In this document: piece after piece, positions 32,572 through 40,589 of the stretch | Position numbering within the stretch: the first letter of the stretch is position 1 | How the letters are laid out: every line of letters begins with the position of its first letter | NCBI RefSeq assembly: GCF_030731595.1 | Contig: NZ_JANQTS010000082.1 | Location: 62,001 to 126,000 of the forward strand | DNA length: 64,000 bases | From: Yoonia sp. | GTDB taxonomy: Bacteria; Pseudomonadota; Alphaproteobacteria; Rhodobacterales; Rhodobacteraceae | Direction of reading: 5' to 3' | Made by a program: the position numbers and the translations under genes | The notes under the pieces: model-generated | The model's database searches: none | Told to the model about the DNA's origin: nothing | What the model saw: only the letters and a program-made list of their open reading frames with translations

Positions 32572-33417
32572 TTAGTTGCGGACAGACGGTCCTTCGACCG
32601 ACAGCCCGTTGCCGCGTGAAGCCACGTAAAGCTCTAGAGCAATCAGTTCTTCAACGCCGACGCCATAAGTCTCGCCGCGCGTGTCACGAATACAACCACG
32701 GAAGCGGGATTGTACTCCGTTAAGCTGCGCATTCTTCAGACGATAGGTTGGAAAGCCGTTGATCTGACCTTGGCTCAAATGGTCCGAACGGATGTTGTTG
32801 CCATAGTTGTCTTCGTGGCAGTTCGCACAGGACAGATCCAGTTGACCAAAGCGGGTATAGTAGATCTCGCGGCCCAGTTCCCACATGGACTGTGCAGGAC
32901 CATCAATGGCCACATCAACAGGCATCCCGCGCGAAACCGATGCGATCAGGGCTTCCATGTTGATCATTTCTTTGCCGTCGTATTTCCAAGCCTCGGCGCC
33001 CATCCGTTCGGTACGGCAGCCGTTGACCTGCATCGCGATGGTGCGCACTTCTTCGGCCTCGTCGTTCCACTTGGGATAAACAGCACGTACACCGGCCAAG
33101 CTCTCTGGCTCTCCGTGACAGGCGGCGCATGAATTTCCTGCAGTGCCATCCACGGTGTTCCAGGCATCAATAGCGTCATCGACAAAAATCATGCCTGGAT
33201 TTTCGAAGTCATCCATCTGCAACGACTGTGTCTCGTCAGACCGGAACACCCAGCCTGAATAGATCGTGCCAAGTTGCGCGACATGCTCGGGCGCGTCGGT
33301 GCGCACAGTGATCTCGATATCACCGTTGATCACCAGATTTGCTTCTTCATCGGCCTGCGCCGCCAGAGCCGCAAAAAGTGCGCCCGCGACAACCCCACCT
33401 CTAAACAGTAATTTCAT
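32572..33417 (-). CDS. soxA: SoxA, dihaem c-type cytochrome
   Basis: 281 aa with signal peptide (cleavage after LAAQA). Haem sites CAACH (NSCAACHGEP, about 108) and CANCH (SCANCHEDN, about 205) are present, and the catalytic Cys that carries the persulfide ligand lies in FRGCIRD (about 250). With SoxX it joins thiosulfate to the SoxY cysteine. Dihaem forms occur in Rhodovulum and Paracoccus. It follows soxZ by 33 bp and is followed by a strong terminator. Confidence 0.96.
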   Translation of the reverse strand: MKLLFRGGVVAGALFAALAAQADEEANLVINGDIEITVRTDAPEHVAQLGTIYSGWVFRSDETQSLQMDDFENPGMIFVDDAIDAWNTVDGTAGNSCAACHGEPESLAGVRAVYPKWNDEAEEVRTIAMQVNGCRTERMGAEAWKYDGKEMINMEALIASVSRGMPVDVAIDGPAQSMWELGREIYYTRFGQLDLSCANCHEDNYGNNIRSDHLSQGQINGFPTYRLKNAQLNGVQSRFRGCIRDTRGETYGVGVEELIALELYVASRGNGLSVEGPSVRN

Positions 33418-33450
33418 GGATATTGGCCCTCCCTGGCGCATACACTGTCG

Positions 33451-33780
33451 TTACCCGACGGTGATCTCTTTGCTGTCGGTGTAGACAGACCCATCGTCGT
33501 CGTACCATGTGAACTCAAATGTTCCGCTTTCGGGAACAATTGCCTGGAACTCGAAATACGGGTTCGTCGAAATCGCTGGCTCCATCGTCACATCAATGAC
33601 GGGTTCGCCGTTGAAGGTGCAGGTGAAGCGGTTGATGATCGACCGCGGGATCGGGTTGCCGTCGCCATCTTTGCGCTGGCCCGATTCCATCGTGTGGCTG
33701 ATCAGTGTCTTGATCGTGATTTCTTCGCCGGCTGTTGCGTCACTGGGAACGCGCACGCGGGGTTTTACATTATCTGCCAT
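33451..33780 (-). CDS. soxZ: SoxZ, sulfur carrier scaffold subunit
   Basis: 109 aa, no signal peptide: SoxZ is exported bound to SoxY through the Tat route. The sequence shows the single beta-sandwich domain with the start KPRVRVPSDATAGEEITIKT and the HTMESGQRKD segment typical of SoxZ. It holds SoxY and docks with SoxXA, SoxB and SoxCD. It starts 16 bp after soxY. Confidence 0.96.
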   Translation of the reverse strand: MADNVKPRVRVPSDATAGEEITIKTLISHTMESGQRKDGDGNPIPRSIINRFTCTFNGEPVIDVTMEPAISTNPYFEFQAIVPESGTFEFTWYDDDGSVYTDSKEITVG

Positions 33781-33796
33781 TTTATCTTTCCCTCAC

Positions 33797-34213
33797 TCAG
33801 CCGCCGCAGCCGCCGATGGTGACTTTTACTTCCTGACTGGCTTGCACAAAGCTGCCGTCAGGCATCCGCGCAATTGCAATAACGTCCTGTGTTCCGGCAA
33901 GCCGGATACGGGTGGACGCGGATTGCTGGGCCGCAAGCGGGCCAAAGTTGAATGTTGCAACGTCTGGCGTCGGGTTGCCTGCCGCGAAAACGATGATCGC
34001 TTCGGCACCGGGAGCGCTGACTTCGATCGGCACGGTATTGCCGTTCTCTGCAATCTCCGGGGCAATCAAAGTGATACCGCCGGTTCCGACAGCTGCACCG
34101 CCGGTAAAGGCTGTGATATTGTCCTCAACAGCGGCGAAGGCCCGGAACGGTAAAATCGCTGCGACAGCGGACCCAAACGCCATCAAGAGCGTATGTCTGC
34201 GTGTAAGTTTCAT
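33797..34213 (-). CDS. soxY: SoxY, sulfur-carrier protein
   Basis: 138 aa. A Tat-type signal (LTRRHTLLMAFG) exports the SoxYZ dimer. The C-terminus is the swinging arm GGCGG, whose Cys at 136 carries all sulfur intermediates. The mature domain is a beta-sandwich. It follows soxX by 30 bp in the soxXYZA transcript. Confidence 0.97.
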   Translation of the reverse strand: MKLTRRHTLLMAFGSAVAAILPFRAFAAVEDNITAFTGGAAVGTGGITLIAPEIAENGNTVPIEVSAPGAEAIIVFAAGNPTPDVATFNFGPLAAQQSASTRIRLAGTQDVIAIARMPDGSFVQASQEVKVTIGGCGG

Positions 34214-34243
34214 AGTATCTCCTGTGTGTATGCTGGTCACAGA

Positions 34244-34717
34244 TCAGTCTTGCAAAGTCTGAAGGTAAGCCACGACATCTTCGATTTCCTGCGCGGTCAG
34301 CAGTGGGGCCAGTTCGCCCTCTGCCGCCTTGCCGGTAAAAGCATTGCCCGGACGGTTAAAACCGCTGGTGCGGTAAAAGGCTGGCATGATGGTGCCTTCG
34401 AACGTCATTTTTGGATTGGCCAGGATGCCGCGCAGTTCTTCGGCTGTCCGATAGCCGCCGACGCCGTCCAAGATCGGCCCAACGTCACCGTGGAACGGAT
34501 ATTCTTGCAATGCCGTAACCTGATGGCAGGCAATGCAGTTGCCCTTGCCCCGCGATACCATGATTTGCAGACCGGCAGCCGGATCACCAGCCTGCCCTGA
34601 AAGGGACGCTTCGACTTCTCCGTATTCACTGAAAACCACGTTGTCTGGCGCGACATCCTCGGCGAATGCGAGCGTCGCTGCGACTGTGAAAGCGCTGGCT
34701 GTTATTATACGCTTCAT
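34244..34717 (-). CDS. soxX: SoxX, monohaem c-type cytochrome
   Basis: 157 aa with signal peptide (cleavage after TLAFA). One haem site, CIACH (near residue 60), and a distal Met candidate in TIMPAFY. It pairs with SoxA and takes electrons from the thiosulfate-SoxY coupling. It is the first gene of soxXYZA; a TTGAATGTTT motif with an imperfect left half lies 80 bp upstream, in the soxW-soxX gap where SoxR is known to bind in Paracoccus-type clusters. Confidence 0.95.
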   Translation of the reverse strand: MKRIITASAFTVAATLAFAEDVAPDNVVFSEYGEVEASLSGQAGDPAAGLQIMVSRGKGNCIACHQVTALQEYPFHGDVGPILDGVGGYRTAEELRGILANPKMTFEGTIMPAFYRTSGFNRPGNAFTGKAAEGELAPLLTAQEIEDVVAYLQTLQD

Positions 34718-34786
34718 GTTCCCTCCCTGGATCACAAATACCTCTTGTATACCGTAGACTACGAAACCCAAGAGTCGCAACATCAA

Positions 34787-34806
34787 AATCAACTATTTGA
34801 ATGTTT
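34787..34806. promoter_or_regulatory. Candidate SoxR operator in the soxW-soxX gap
   Basis: AATC-N8-GAAT followed by GTTT, an imperfect copy of the soxB palindrome with the same spacing and the shared string TTGAATGTTT (34797-34806). The gap (107 bp) is strongly AT-rich compared with the surroundings. Confidence 0.55.
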
Positions 34807-34824
34807 ATATATAAAAAGCTGATT

Positions 34825-35394
34825 TTACTCAGAAATTCCCTGCTCCTGAATGATCCGCGCATGATACTTCTGGAAGGATTCATCGCCCAGATAGCCCTCT
34901 GCGGTGATCCAGTTGAGCAAATTCAGCGTCGTCCAGCGACCGAACGCGCCCGGCATGACCGCAACTGCGGCCTGCGTAGCCGTGACATCCTCGGGAACCT
35001 CTTGCGGGAAGAACATCATCGTGGGCGTGAACAGCGCGTTCCAGCGCCGCACCATGTCTTTTTCCGGCAATGTCGTGCCGTCAAAGTCGGTGACTTCCAC
35101 ATCGCCGAACATATTGATCTGGATGACAAAGAACTGGTCATTCAGAGCCGCGTCGATTTCAGGCATCGGGAAAACCTCTTCGTGCATCTTCGTGCAATAG
35201 ATGCAGCCGCGCTGTTCGATAATGATCAGCAAACGCTTGCCCTCGGCATTCGCCTCTTCCAGATCCTCGCGCAGGTCCTTGAAGGTGTCGCGCATCCAAT
35301 CGGTCTTGTGCAGCCCGTCGTCCCCCAAAGTGGCGGCGAATGCAGGCAGGGCCAGAACAAGAGCGGCGGCAGTCACAATACGACGTAGAAACAT
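34825..35394 (-). CDS. soxW: SoxW, periplasmic thioredoxin
   Basis: 189 aa with signal peptide (cleavage after PAFAA). A thioredoxin-like fold carries the CxxC site GCIYCTKMH (about 76-79). It takes reductant from SoxV and keeps SoxY or partner cysteines reduced. It starts 12 bp after soxV. The start at 35394 was chosen because it begins the signal; the longer frame overlaps soxV. Confidence 0.92.
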   Translation of the reverse strand: MFLRRIVTAAALVLALPAFAATLGDDGLHKTDWMRDTFKDLREDLEEANAEGKRLLIIIEQRGCIYCTKMHEEVFPMPEIDAALNDQFFVIQINMFGDVEVTDFDGTTLPEKDMVRRWNALFTPTMMFFPQEVPEDVTATQAAVAVMPGAFGRWTTLNLLNWITAEGYLGDESFQKYHARIIQEQGISE

Positions 35395-35405
35395 GGTCTT
35401 TCCTC

Positions 35406-36143
35406 CTATCCAAGATTTCCGAATGACGGCATGACCTCGATCATCCATTGGGCGATGTAGTTGACGGAATTGGTGGCGATGAGGATTGCAAAGACGATCA
35501 GCATGACACCCATGATTCGTTCCACATGCACCAGATATTTGCGGTTGCGCTGCACCCAGCCCAAGAAGGGCCGCGCGAAAAGGGCGGCGATCACAAAGGG
35601 CGCGGTCATCGACAGCCCGTAGACCAGCAGCAACAGCCCGCCCTTCCAGATATCGCCCATCCCGCTGGCGACCATCAGGATCGCGGCCAATGCAGGACCG
35701 ACGCAAGGGGTCCAGCCAAAGCCAAAGGCGAGGCCCATCAGATAGGCCCCGATGATCGTGGTCGGGGCAGCACTGCTTTCGATCTTGGCTTCACGATACA
35801 GAAGCGGGATGCGCATGATCCCCAGGAAATGCAGACCAAAGATCAGCAAGATCCCTGCTGCAACATAGCGCAGCGTATCGCGCCACATCCCGAAGGTCTG
35901 GCCAATCGCGGTGGCCCCCATCCCCAGCAAGACAAAGATTGTCGTCACGCCAAGCGCAAAGAAGATCGCCGAGATGACCAGCCGCTTTTGCGCGCCTTGC
36001 GGGATCGCCTCGTCCGAGCGGAGCTCGTTCATCGACAAACCGGCCATGTAGCACAGATAGAACGGAACCATCGGCAGGACGCAGGGGGTAAAGAAAGACA
36101 ACAGACCTGCGAGAGCGGCCCCAAGATAGCTGATATCCAACAT
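35406..36143 (-). CDS. soxV: SoxV, CcdA-like membrane electron transporter
   Basis: 245 aa with six TM helices. CcdA-type hallmarks: the start LSFFTPCVLPMVPFYLCYMAG with one conserved Cys, and GFGWTPCVGPALAAI with the other. It carries reducing equivalents from cytoplasmic thioredoxin to periplasmic SoxW. The start at 36143 follows AAGGAAG; an in-frame ATG at 36176 lacks such a site. That leaves 47 bp to the divergent soxS. Confidence 0.93.
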   Translation of the reverse strand: MLDISYLGAALAGLLSFFTPCVLPMVPFYLCYMAGLSMNELRSDEAIPQGAQKRLVISAIFFALGVTTIFVLLGMGATAIGQTFGMWRDTLRYVAAGILLIFGLHFLGIMRIPLLYREAKIESSAAPTTIIGAYLMGLAFGFGWTPCVGPALAAILMVASGMGDIWKGGLLLLVYGLSMTAPFVIAALFARPFLGWVQRNRKYLVHVERIMGVMLIVFAILIATNSVNYIAQWMIEVMPSFGNLG

Positions 36144-36170
36144 CGACAAGCTTCCTTGATTAGATGCATC

Positions 36171-36196
36171 ATTCATATTAAGATAATTGAATGTTT
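36171..36196. promoter_or_regulatory. Candidate SoxR operator in the soxV-soxS gap
   Basis: ATTCA at 36171 and TTGAAT at 36187 face each other, with TTGAATGTTT (36187-36196) repeating the string seen before soxX and soxB. At the N8 spacing the left half reads ATTA. The motif overlaps the soxS ATG at 36191. The gap is only 47 bp. Confidence 0.55.
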
Positions 36197-36589
36197 GTAA
36201 AGCGCATCATCTCGTTTCTGCAAAAGTCTCTCGCTGCGCCAGTTGCCGTGGTGCTGTTGAGCGGGCCGCTTTGGGCGGAGACAACGCTCTTGATGGCAGA
36301 AGAGCCCGGATGCATGTGGTGCGCCCGCTGGAACACCGAGATCAGCGCGATCTATCCAAAGACCGATGAAGGTGCTGCCGCCCCTTTGCGCAGGATGAAC
36401 ATCCAAGACCCTGTACCCGAGGACATCGCACTCGCACGCCGGATAAATTTCACTCCGACCTTTGTCTTGCTCGTCGACGGTGTGGAAAGAAACCGGATGG
36501 AAGGCTATCCGGGCGAAGATTTCTTTTGGGGCTTATTAGCGCGCATGCTTGATCAAGAAGGCATCACTTATGCGTCAAAAAGCGAATAA
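36191..36589 (+). CDS. soxS: SoxS, periplasmic thioredoxin-like protein
   Basis: 132 aa. Signal peptide of about 32 residues (cleavage after GPLWA), then a thioredoxin-like domain with CMWC (PGCMWCARWN). SoxS reactivates SoxYZ in Paracoccus. It is divergent from soxV. No clear ribosome site precedes the ATG at 36191, and no later Met would keep the signal peptide, so translation may start without a leader or use a weak site. Confidence 0.9.
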   Translation: MFVKRIISFLQKSLAAPVAVVLLSGPLWAETTLLMAEEPGCMWCARWNTEISAIYPKTDEGAAAPLRRMNIQDPVPEDIALARRINFTPTFVLLVDGVERNRMEGYPGEDFFWGLLARMLDQEGITYASKSE

Positions 36590-36710
36590 TTGGCGCAATA
36601 TCCGAGATTGCGACTGGCGATTGAGGAAAGACACAGCTAATCAGCCCGCATCTCTTGGGATGGATGAAGAGATCTTGGCAAGAAGACGAAGCGCGAGGCT
36701 TGGGTAAATT

Positions 36711-37046
36711 ATGTCACTTCCGGTTTTTGATGAGAACGTCGACGACGCCAAGCTTGACCAAATGATGGACAACGCGACCCTCGCGACCAATTATTTGAAA
36801 GCCATCAGCCACGAAGGCCGCCTCATGATCCTGTGCCATCTGGCGACAGGCGAAAAATCCGTGACAGAGCTGGAAACGCTTTTGTCTGCCCGACAGGCCG
36901 CCGTCTCACAACAGCTTGGCCGTTTGCGGCTTGAGGGGCTGGTGCGGCCCAGACGCGAGGGCAAGGTGATTTACTATAGCCTTACGGATGAAAGATCGCG
37001 CAAGATCATCGGGCTGGTTTACGAGCTGTTTTGCAAGGTCGACTGA
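36711..37046 (+). CDS. soxR: SoxR, ArsR-family sulfane-responsive repressor
   Basis: 111 aa. A winged helix with the recognition region LLSARQAAVSQQLGRLRLEGLV. Two cysteines, C42 (ILCHLA) and C108 (LFCKVD), are 66 residues apart; SoxR of Hyphomicrobium senses sulfane sulfur through two cysteines with that spacing. It should repress sox genes until persulfide links the cysteines. It follows soxS by 121 bp, and soxT follows at 55 bp. Confidence 0.93.
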   Translation: MSLPVFDENVDDAKLDQMMDNATLATNYLKAISHEGRLMILCHLATGEKSVTELETLLSARQAAVSQQLGRLRLEGLVRPRREGKVIYYSLTDERSRKIIGLVYELFCKVD

Positions 37047-37101
37047 TCTGCTAGCTTACGCAAAATAGAACGCATCATGACGACTTTGGGAGGAGGCGCC
37101 A

Positions 37102-38160
37102 ATGCTGGACGTTTGGGGGGACGCGAATTTCGCGGCAGTCGTTGGGCTGTTCGGGGGTATTTTGCTGGGTCTGGCCGCAAGGCTGGGCCGGTTCTGCACC
37201 TTGGGCGCGATCGAAGACTACCTTTACGGCGGCAATGATCTGCGTCTGAGGATGTGGGGGCTGGCGATCGGGACTGCGGTGATCGGCAGTTTCGCCTTGA
37301 TGGGTTCTGGCCTGTTTGATCCGGCAGCGTCGTTCTACCTCTCGCAACAATGGTCCCCCCTCGCCTCGATCGTCGGTGGTGGGCTTTTTGGCTATGGCAT
37401 GGCTTTGGCGGGGAACTGCGGCTATGGGGCCATCGCCCGCTTGGGCGGCGGTGATTTGCGATCTTTTGTCATCGTTCTTGTCATGGGCATCACGGCCTAT
37501 GCCACTATTTCCGGCCCTTTGGCTTGGGCGCGGGTTGCCCTGTTTCCCACGTCACCTGCCGGCCAGGTGCCCAACGGTATTGCCCATGCGATTGGCGACC
37601 TCACAGGACTGTCGGTTGCTGCGGTCGGTCTCTTTATCGGGTGTCTGATCTTTGTTGCCGCCCTCGCGGGCAAGAGCCTGCGCAAGCACCCTGCCTCGGT
37701 GTTGTGGGCGATGGTCGCGGGTTTTGCTGTGGTCAGCGCCTGGGCTGGCATGCAGTACGTCCAAGACAACGGCTTTGACGATCTGCCCATCGTCTCGCAC
37801 ACGTTTTCCGCCCCCATCGGCGACACCATCCTTTACGGCATGTTGGCATCGGGCCTTTCGCTGTCTTTCGGCATCGGGTCGGTCGCGGGCGTCTGGATCG
37901 GTGCGTTCATGGGCAGCTTGATCAAGGGCCACTTCCGCTGGGAAGCCTGCGAGGACCCGCGTGAATTGCGGCGTCAGATCATCGGCGCGGGGCTTATGGG
38001 CGTCGGTGCGGTGATCGCGGTTGGATGCAGCATCGGCCAAGGCCTGTCGGCCTTTTCGCTGCTGGCCTTCAGCGCCCCCGTCACTTTTGCTGCGATGTTC
38101 GCGGGGGCTGCCTTGGGATTGCGCCAGTTGATCGTCGGTTTTGCACCAGCCATTGACTAG
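37102..38160 (+). CDS. soxT: SoxT, YeeE/YedE-family sulfur transporter
   Basis: 352 aa with about 10 TM helices. The three family cysteines are LGRFCTLGA, LAGNCGYGA and AVGCSIGQG. SoxT proteins next to soxR/soxS are proposed to import thiosulfate or sulfane sulfur for signalling to SoxR and for cytoplasmic oxidation. A good AGGAGG site precedes the ATG. A similar gene at 23611-24669 lies beyond the other end of the sox genes. Confidence 0.88.
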   Translation: MLDVWGDANFAAVVGLFGGILLGLAARLGRFCTLGAIEDYLYGGNDLRLRMWGLAIGTAVIGSFALMGSGLFDPAASFYLSQQWSPLASIVGGGLFGYGMALAGNCGYGAIARLGGGDLRSFVIVLVMGITAYATISGPLAWARVALFPTSPAGQVPNGIAHAIGDLTGLSVAAVGLFIGCLIFVAALAGKSLRKHPASVLWAMVAGFAVVSAWAGMQYVQDNGFDDLPIVSHTFSAPIGDTILYGMLASGLSLSFGIGSVAGVWIGAFMGSLIKGHFRWEACEDPRELRRQIIGAGLMGVGAVIAVGCSIGQGLSAFSLLAFSAPVTFAAMFAGAALGLRQLIVGFAPAID

Positions 38161-38189
38161 GCATCGCCACTTGGCAAACGCGCCTAGTC
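38155..38189. terminator. Inverted repeat spanning the soxT / spermidine-synthase-like convergent stops
   Basis: Perfect 8-bp arms GACTAGGC / GCCTAGTC around 19 nt, each arm containing the TAG stop of one gene. It could act as a bidirectional terminator, but the symmetry partly follows from both genes ending in Asp-TAG. Confidence 0.35.
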
Positions 38190-39710
38190 CACGACCTTGT
38201 CGAACCCGATCAGATAGCTGAGCGGCGCGTAGTCATCGGTCAGAATGCCGGCGTCTTTTTCGCGCAAGATGGCGTCAATAAAGCCGGTATCCAGCACCTG
38301 AAACCGCATCACATCCGGCGCGCGCGCATCAATAGCAGAGACCGGACTATCCGTTGCGCTGGCCAAGATGACAAAGGTCCGCCTGTCACCCGGCAGCGGC
38401 GGCCCCGCGATGGTCCAAACCTCGACGCTGTCGAAAACCTCGCGCAGGGTCGCAACCACGGCGGCCAGCGCATCCATCCGGTCGATCGTGTCGATCAGGT
38501 TCATCGCAAAGACACCCTCAGGTGCAAGCCGGTCCGACACGAGCTGAAAAAACTCAAGCGTCACCAGATGCTCTGGCACGGCGATATCGGTAAAGGCATC
38601 GCCGACGATCACATCAAAGCGTTGCGCGCTGTTGCGTAGCGCAAGGCGGGCATCTTCGTGCAGGATCGTGGCGGTGCTGGGATCGAACCAGAAGTCTTGC
38701 GCCGCCATATCGGTGATTTCGGGATCAATCTCGGCGATGGTGATGCCGGTAATGCCTCTGTCGGCCCAAGCGCGCGGGACCGAATAGGTGCCGCCGCCGA
38801 TATGAAACGAGGTGAAATCCCCCCGCCCCATCCGCATCCGCGGCAGCACATCCAGCATCGCTGCATGTTCGGTGTACATCAGGCGCGGCGCGTTCTGGCC
38901 GCTGACACCGTGGGCCAGATGATCGACAACCATCAGGGACACGGGATCTTGCGGATCATCCGAAAGCACCACGGTGCGCAGGCAATAATAGCTGCTTTCA
39001 CGGTCACAGACGGCAGGAAGGCTAAGTGCGCCAAAGCTGGTCAAGAACGCCACTCCGATCCCCGAGACCGATAGCAACACCGTCCCGCGCGACGATTTGC
39101 CCAGCCAGAACAGGATCAGCGCGGCGATGGCGTAGATGACCACAATGACAAGCAGCGTCCGGACCGATCCGATCAAGGGCACAAACAGGAACCCCGCAAG
39201 CAGCGTCCCGAAAATCGCCCCAATCGCGCCGGATGCAAACATCGCACCCAAAGCGCGTTCCGACTGCGCGCGCCCCCGCATAGCCGCCACGGTCAGGACC
39301 GGCGCCGGCACGCCAGCAAAAAGCGAAGGCAGGAAAAACGCCAGCGTGCTGAGCGCCGTGATAGCCACCAGAGGGTGCGGAAAGGCCGCGATGATCGGCC
39401 CGGCAAAAGCCCGCAAAAGCAGCGTGGCTGCGGCTGTGGTCAGGGCTGCGGCGACCATCATCCACCCCGTCACCCGCAGGGCGCGGCTGGTATCTTGCGC
39501 CGCAATCCGCCCGCCCCACCAATGGCCCACCGAAAAGCCCGCAAGCACAACAGCAATGATCGAGGTCCACGTATAGAGGCTCATACCCACGTAAGGCGCG
39601 ATCATACGCCCTGCCACGATCTCGACCACAAGGCTGGATGCGGAAATGCCAGCCTGCAGGAAGATGAGCAACCAAAGTGGAATAAGTGCGGGATGAGACT
39701 GATTTTGCAT
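38184..39710 (-). CDS. Spermidine synthase-like protein fused to a membrane domain
   Basis: 508 aa. The first ~215 residues hold about seven TM helices. The C-terminal half is a methyltransferase-fold aminopropyltransferase domain (GGGTYSVPRAWADRG, ITIAEIDPEITDMA, FDVIVGDAFTD, VFAMNLID). This fused architecture is common in proteobacteria and its polyamine synthase activity is mostly unproven. The gene is convergent with soxT and stands apart from the citryl-CoA lyase gene upstream by 108 bp. Confidence 0.82.
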   Translation of the reverse strand: MQNQSHPALIPLWLLIFLQAGISASSLVVEIVAGRMIAPYVGMSLYTWTSIIAVVLAGFSVGHWWGGRIAAQDTSRALRVTGWMMVAAALTTAAATLLLRAFAGPIIAAFPHPLVAITALSTLAFFLPSLFAGVPAPVLTVAAMRGRAQSERALGAMFASGAIGAIFGTLLAGFLFVPLIGSVRTLLVIVVIYAIAALILFWLGKSSRGTVLLSVSGIGVAFLTSFGALSLPAVCDRESSYYCLRTVVLSDDPQDPVSLMVVDHLAHGVSGQNAPRLMYTEHAAMLDVLPRMRMGRGDFTSFHIGGGTYSVPRAWADRGITGITIAEIDPEITDMAAQDFWFDPSTATILHEDARLALRNSAQRFDVIVGDAFTDIAVPEHLVTLEFFQLVSDRLAPEGVFAMNLIDTIDRMDALAAVVATLREVFDSVEVWTIAGPPLPGDRRTFVILASATDSPVSAIDARAPDVMRFQVLDTGFIDAILREKDAGILTDDYAPLSYLIGFDKVVD

Positions 39711-39818
39711 TACCCTGCCAGTAACGCTTTGCCAAAAAAGCGGTCAAGGGCCATTCGTACGCCTGAAGCAAACACAACTGTGCAAGTTCTCGGGCAGGTG
39801 GACGCGCGACGCCGCCTC

Positions 39819-40589
39819 TTAGGCACCATCATAGGTCCAGCGATAGTGCGGCGGGGTTGGACCCTTGTTGCGCCCGCCCTGTTCGGTCTGTTCCCAGGCA
39901 TGGGCCAATATCCCAACCGAACGGGACAGACAGAAAAATCCCCGCGCCAAGGGTGCAGGGCAACCAAGCTCGGCATAGATCACCGCCGTCGCCCCGTCGA
40001 TATTCATCGGAACAGGGCGGCCCTTTTCGGCGCTCAGATGCGCCTCGATCGCTTGGCCGACCTGTGCGAAATGGCCTGATACGGCCCCTGCGCTTGCCGC
40101 GTCTTCCACCAAAGCCATCAGGCGCGGGGCGCGCGGGTCCTTTGGTTTGTGGAACCGATGCCCGAAACCGGGCAGGAACATCCCATTGTCCTTGCGCCAT
40201 GCATCAAGCGTGTCCGGCAATGCCGCAAGGCCAGCATCGGCGCAACGCTGATACAGCGTAACGGCTTGCTCGCCCGCACCGCCATGCACATCGCCCAGCA
40301 TGTTCACGCCGGTGGCAATCGCATTATTAAGCCCCACACCGCAGGTCGCGGCCATACGGGCTGCTGCAATCGAGGGCGCTTGCGGCCCGTGGTCCACCGC
40401 TGCGACCAAAGCTGCCTCGAACAATTTGGCCCGCGGGCCGTCCAGCGGGGTGCCCATGACCATCAGCCAGATCATCTGGGCAAAACCGGTATTGCCGATC
40501 AAGCCTTCAATCGGCTGGCCGCGCAAGGCAATGCGGCCCGGTTCCATGTCGATAATCGCGGTATGCCACCAGTCAGAAACATCGCTCAT
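39819..40589 (-). CDS. Citryl-CoA lyase (citrate-synthase-fold)
   Basis: 256 aa, matching the short citrate-synthase-like citryl-CoA lyases, not full citrate synthase (about 430 aa). Key parts are GLNNAIATGVNMLGDVHGGAG with the active-site His, and LPGFGHRFHKPKDPRAPRL. It should split citryl-CoA (or a related CoA thioester) into acetyl-CoA and oxaloacetate. The ATGA overlap with the CoA-transferase gene and position behind tctCBA indicate one catabolic operon. Confidence 0.78.
   Translation of the reverse strand: MSDVSDWWHTAIIDMEPGRIALRGQPIEGLIGNTGFAQMIWLMVMGTPLDGPRAKLFEAALVAAVDHGPQAPSIAAARMAATCGVGLNNAIATGVNMLGDVHGGAGEQAVTLYQRCADAGLAALPDTLDAWRKDNGMFLPGFGHRFHKPKDPRAPRLMALVEDAASAGAVSGHFAQVGQAIEAHLSAEKGRPVPMNIDGATAVIYAELGCPAPLARGFFCLSRSVGILAHAWEQTEQGGRNKGPTPPHYRWTYDGA

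Noticed and set aside
31431-32723. 430-codon plus-strand frame opposite soxB
   Set aside because: Shadow of soxB; it also crosses the terminator and operator between soxA and soxB.
26482-38160. Sox island as a recent mobile insertion
   Set aside because: No integrase, insertion sequence, tRNA or flanking direct repeat was seen, and base composition matches the neighbours apart from short AT-rich promoters.
38155-38189. Palindrome over the two convergent stops as a special element
   Set aside because: Both genes end in Asp-TAG, which by itself creates most of the symmetry; kept only as a weak terminator.
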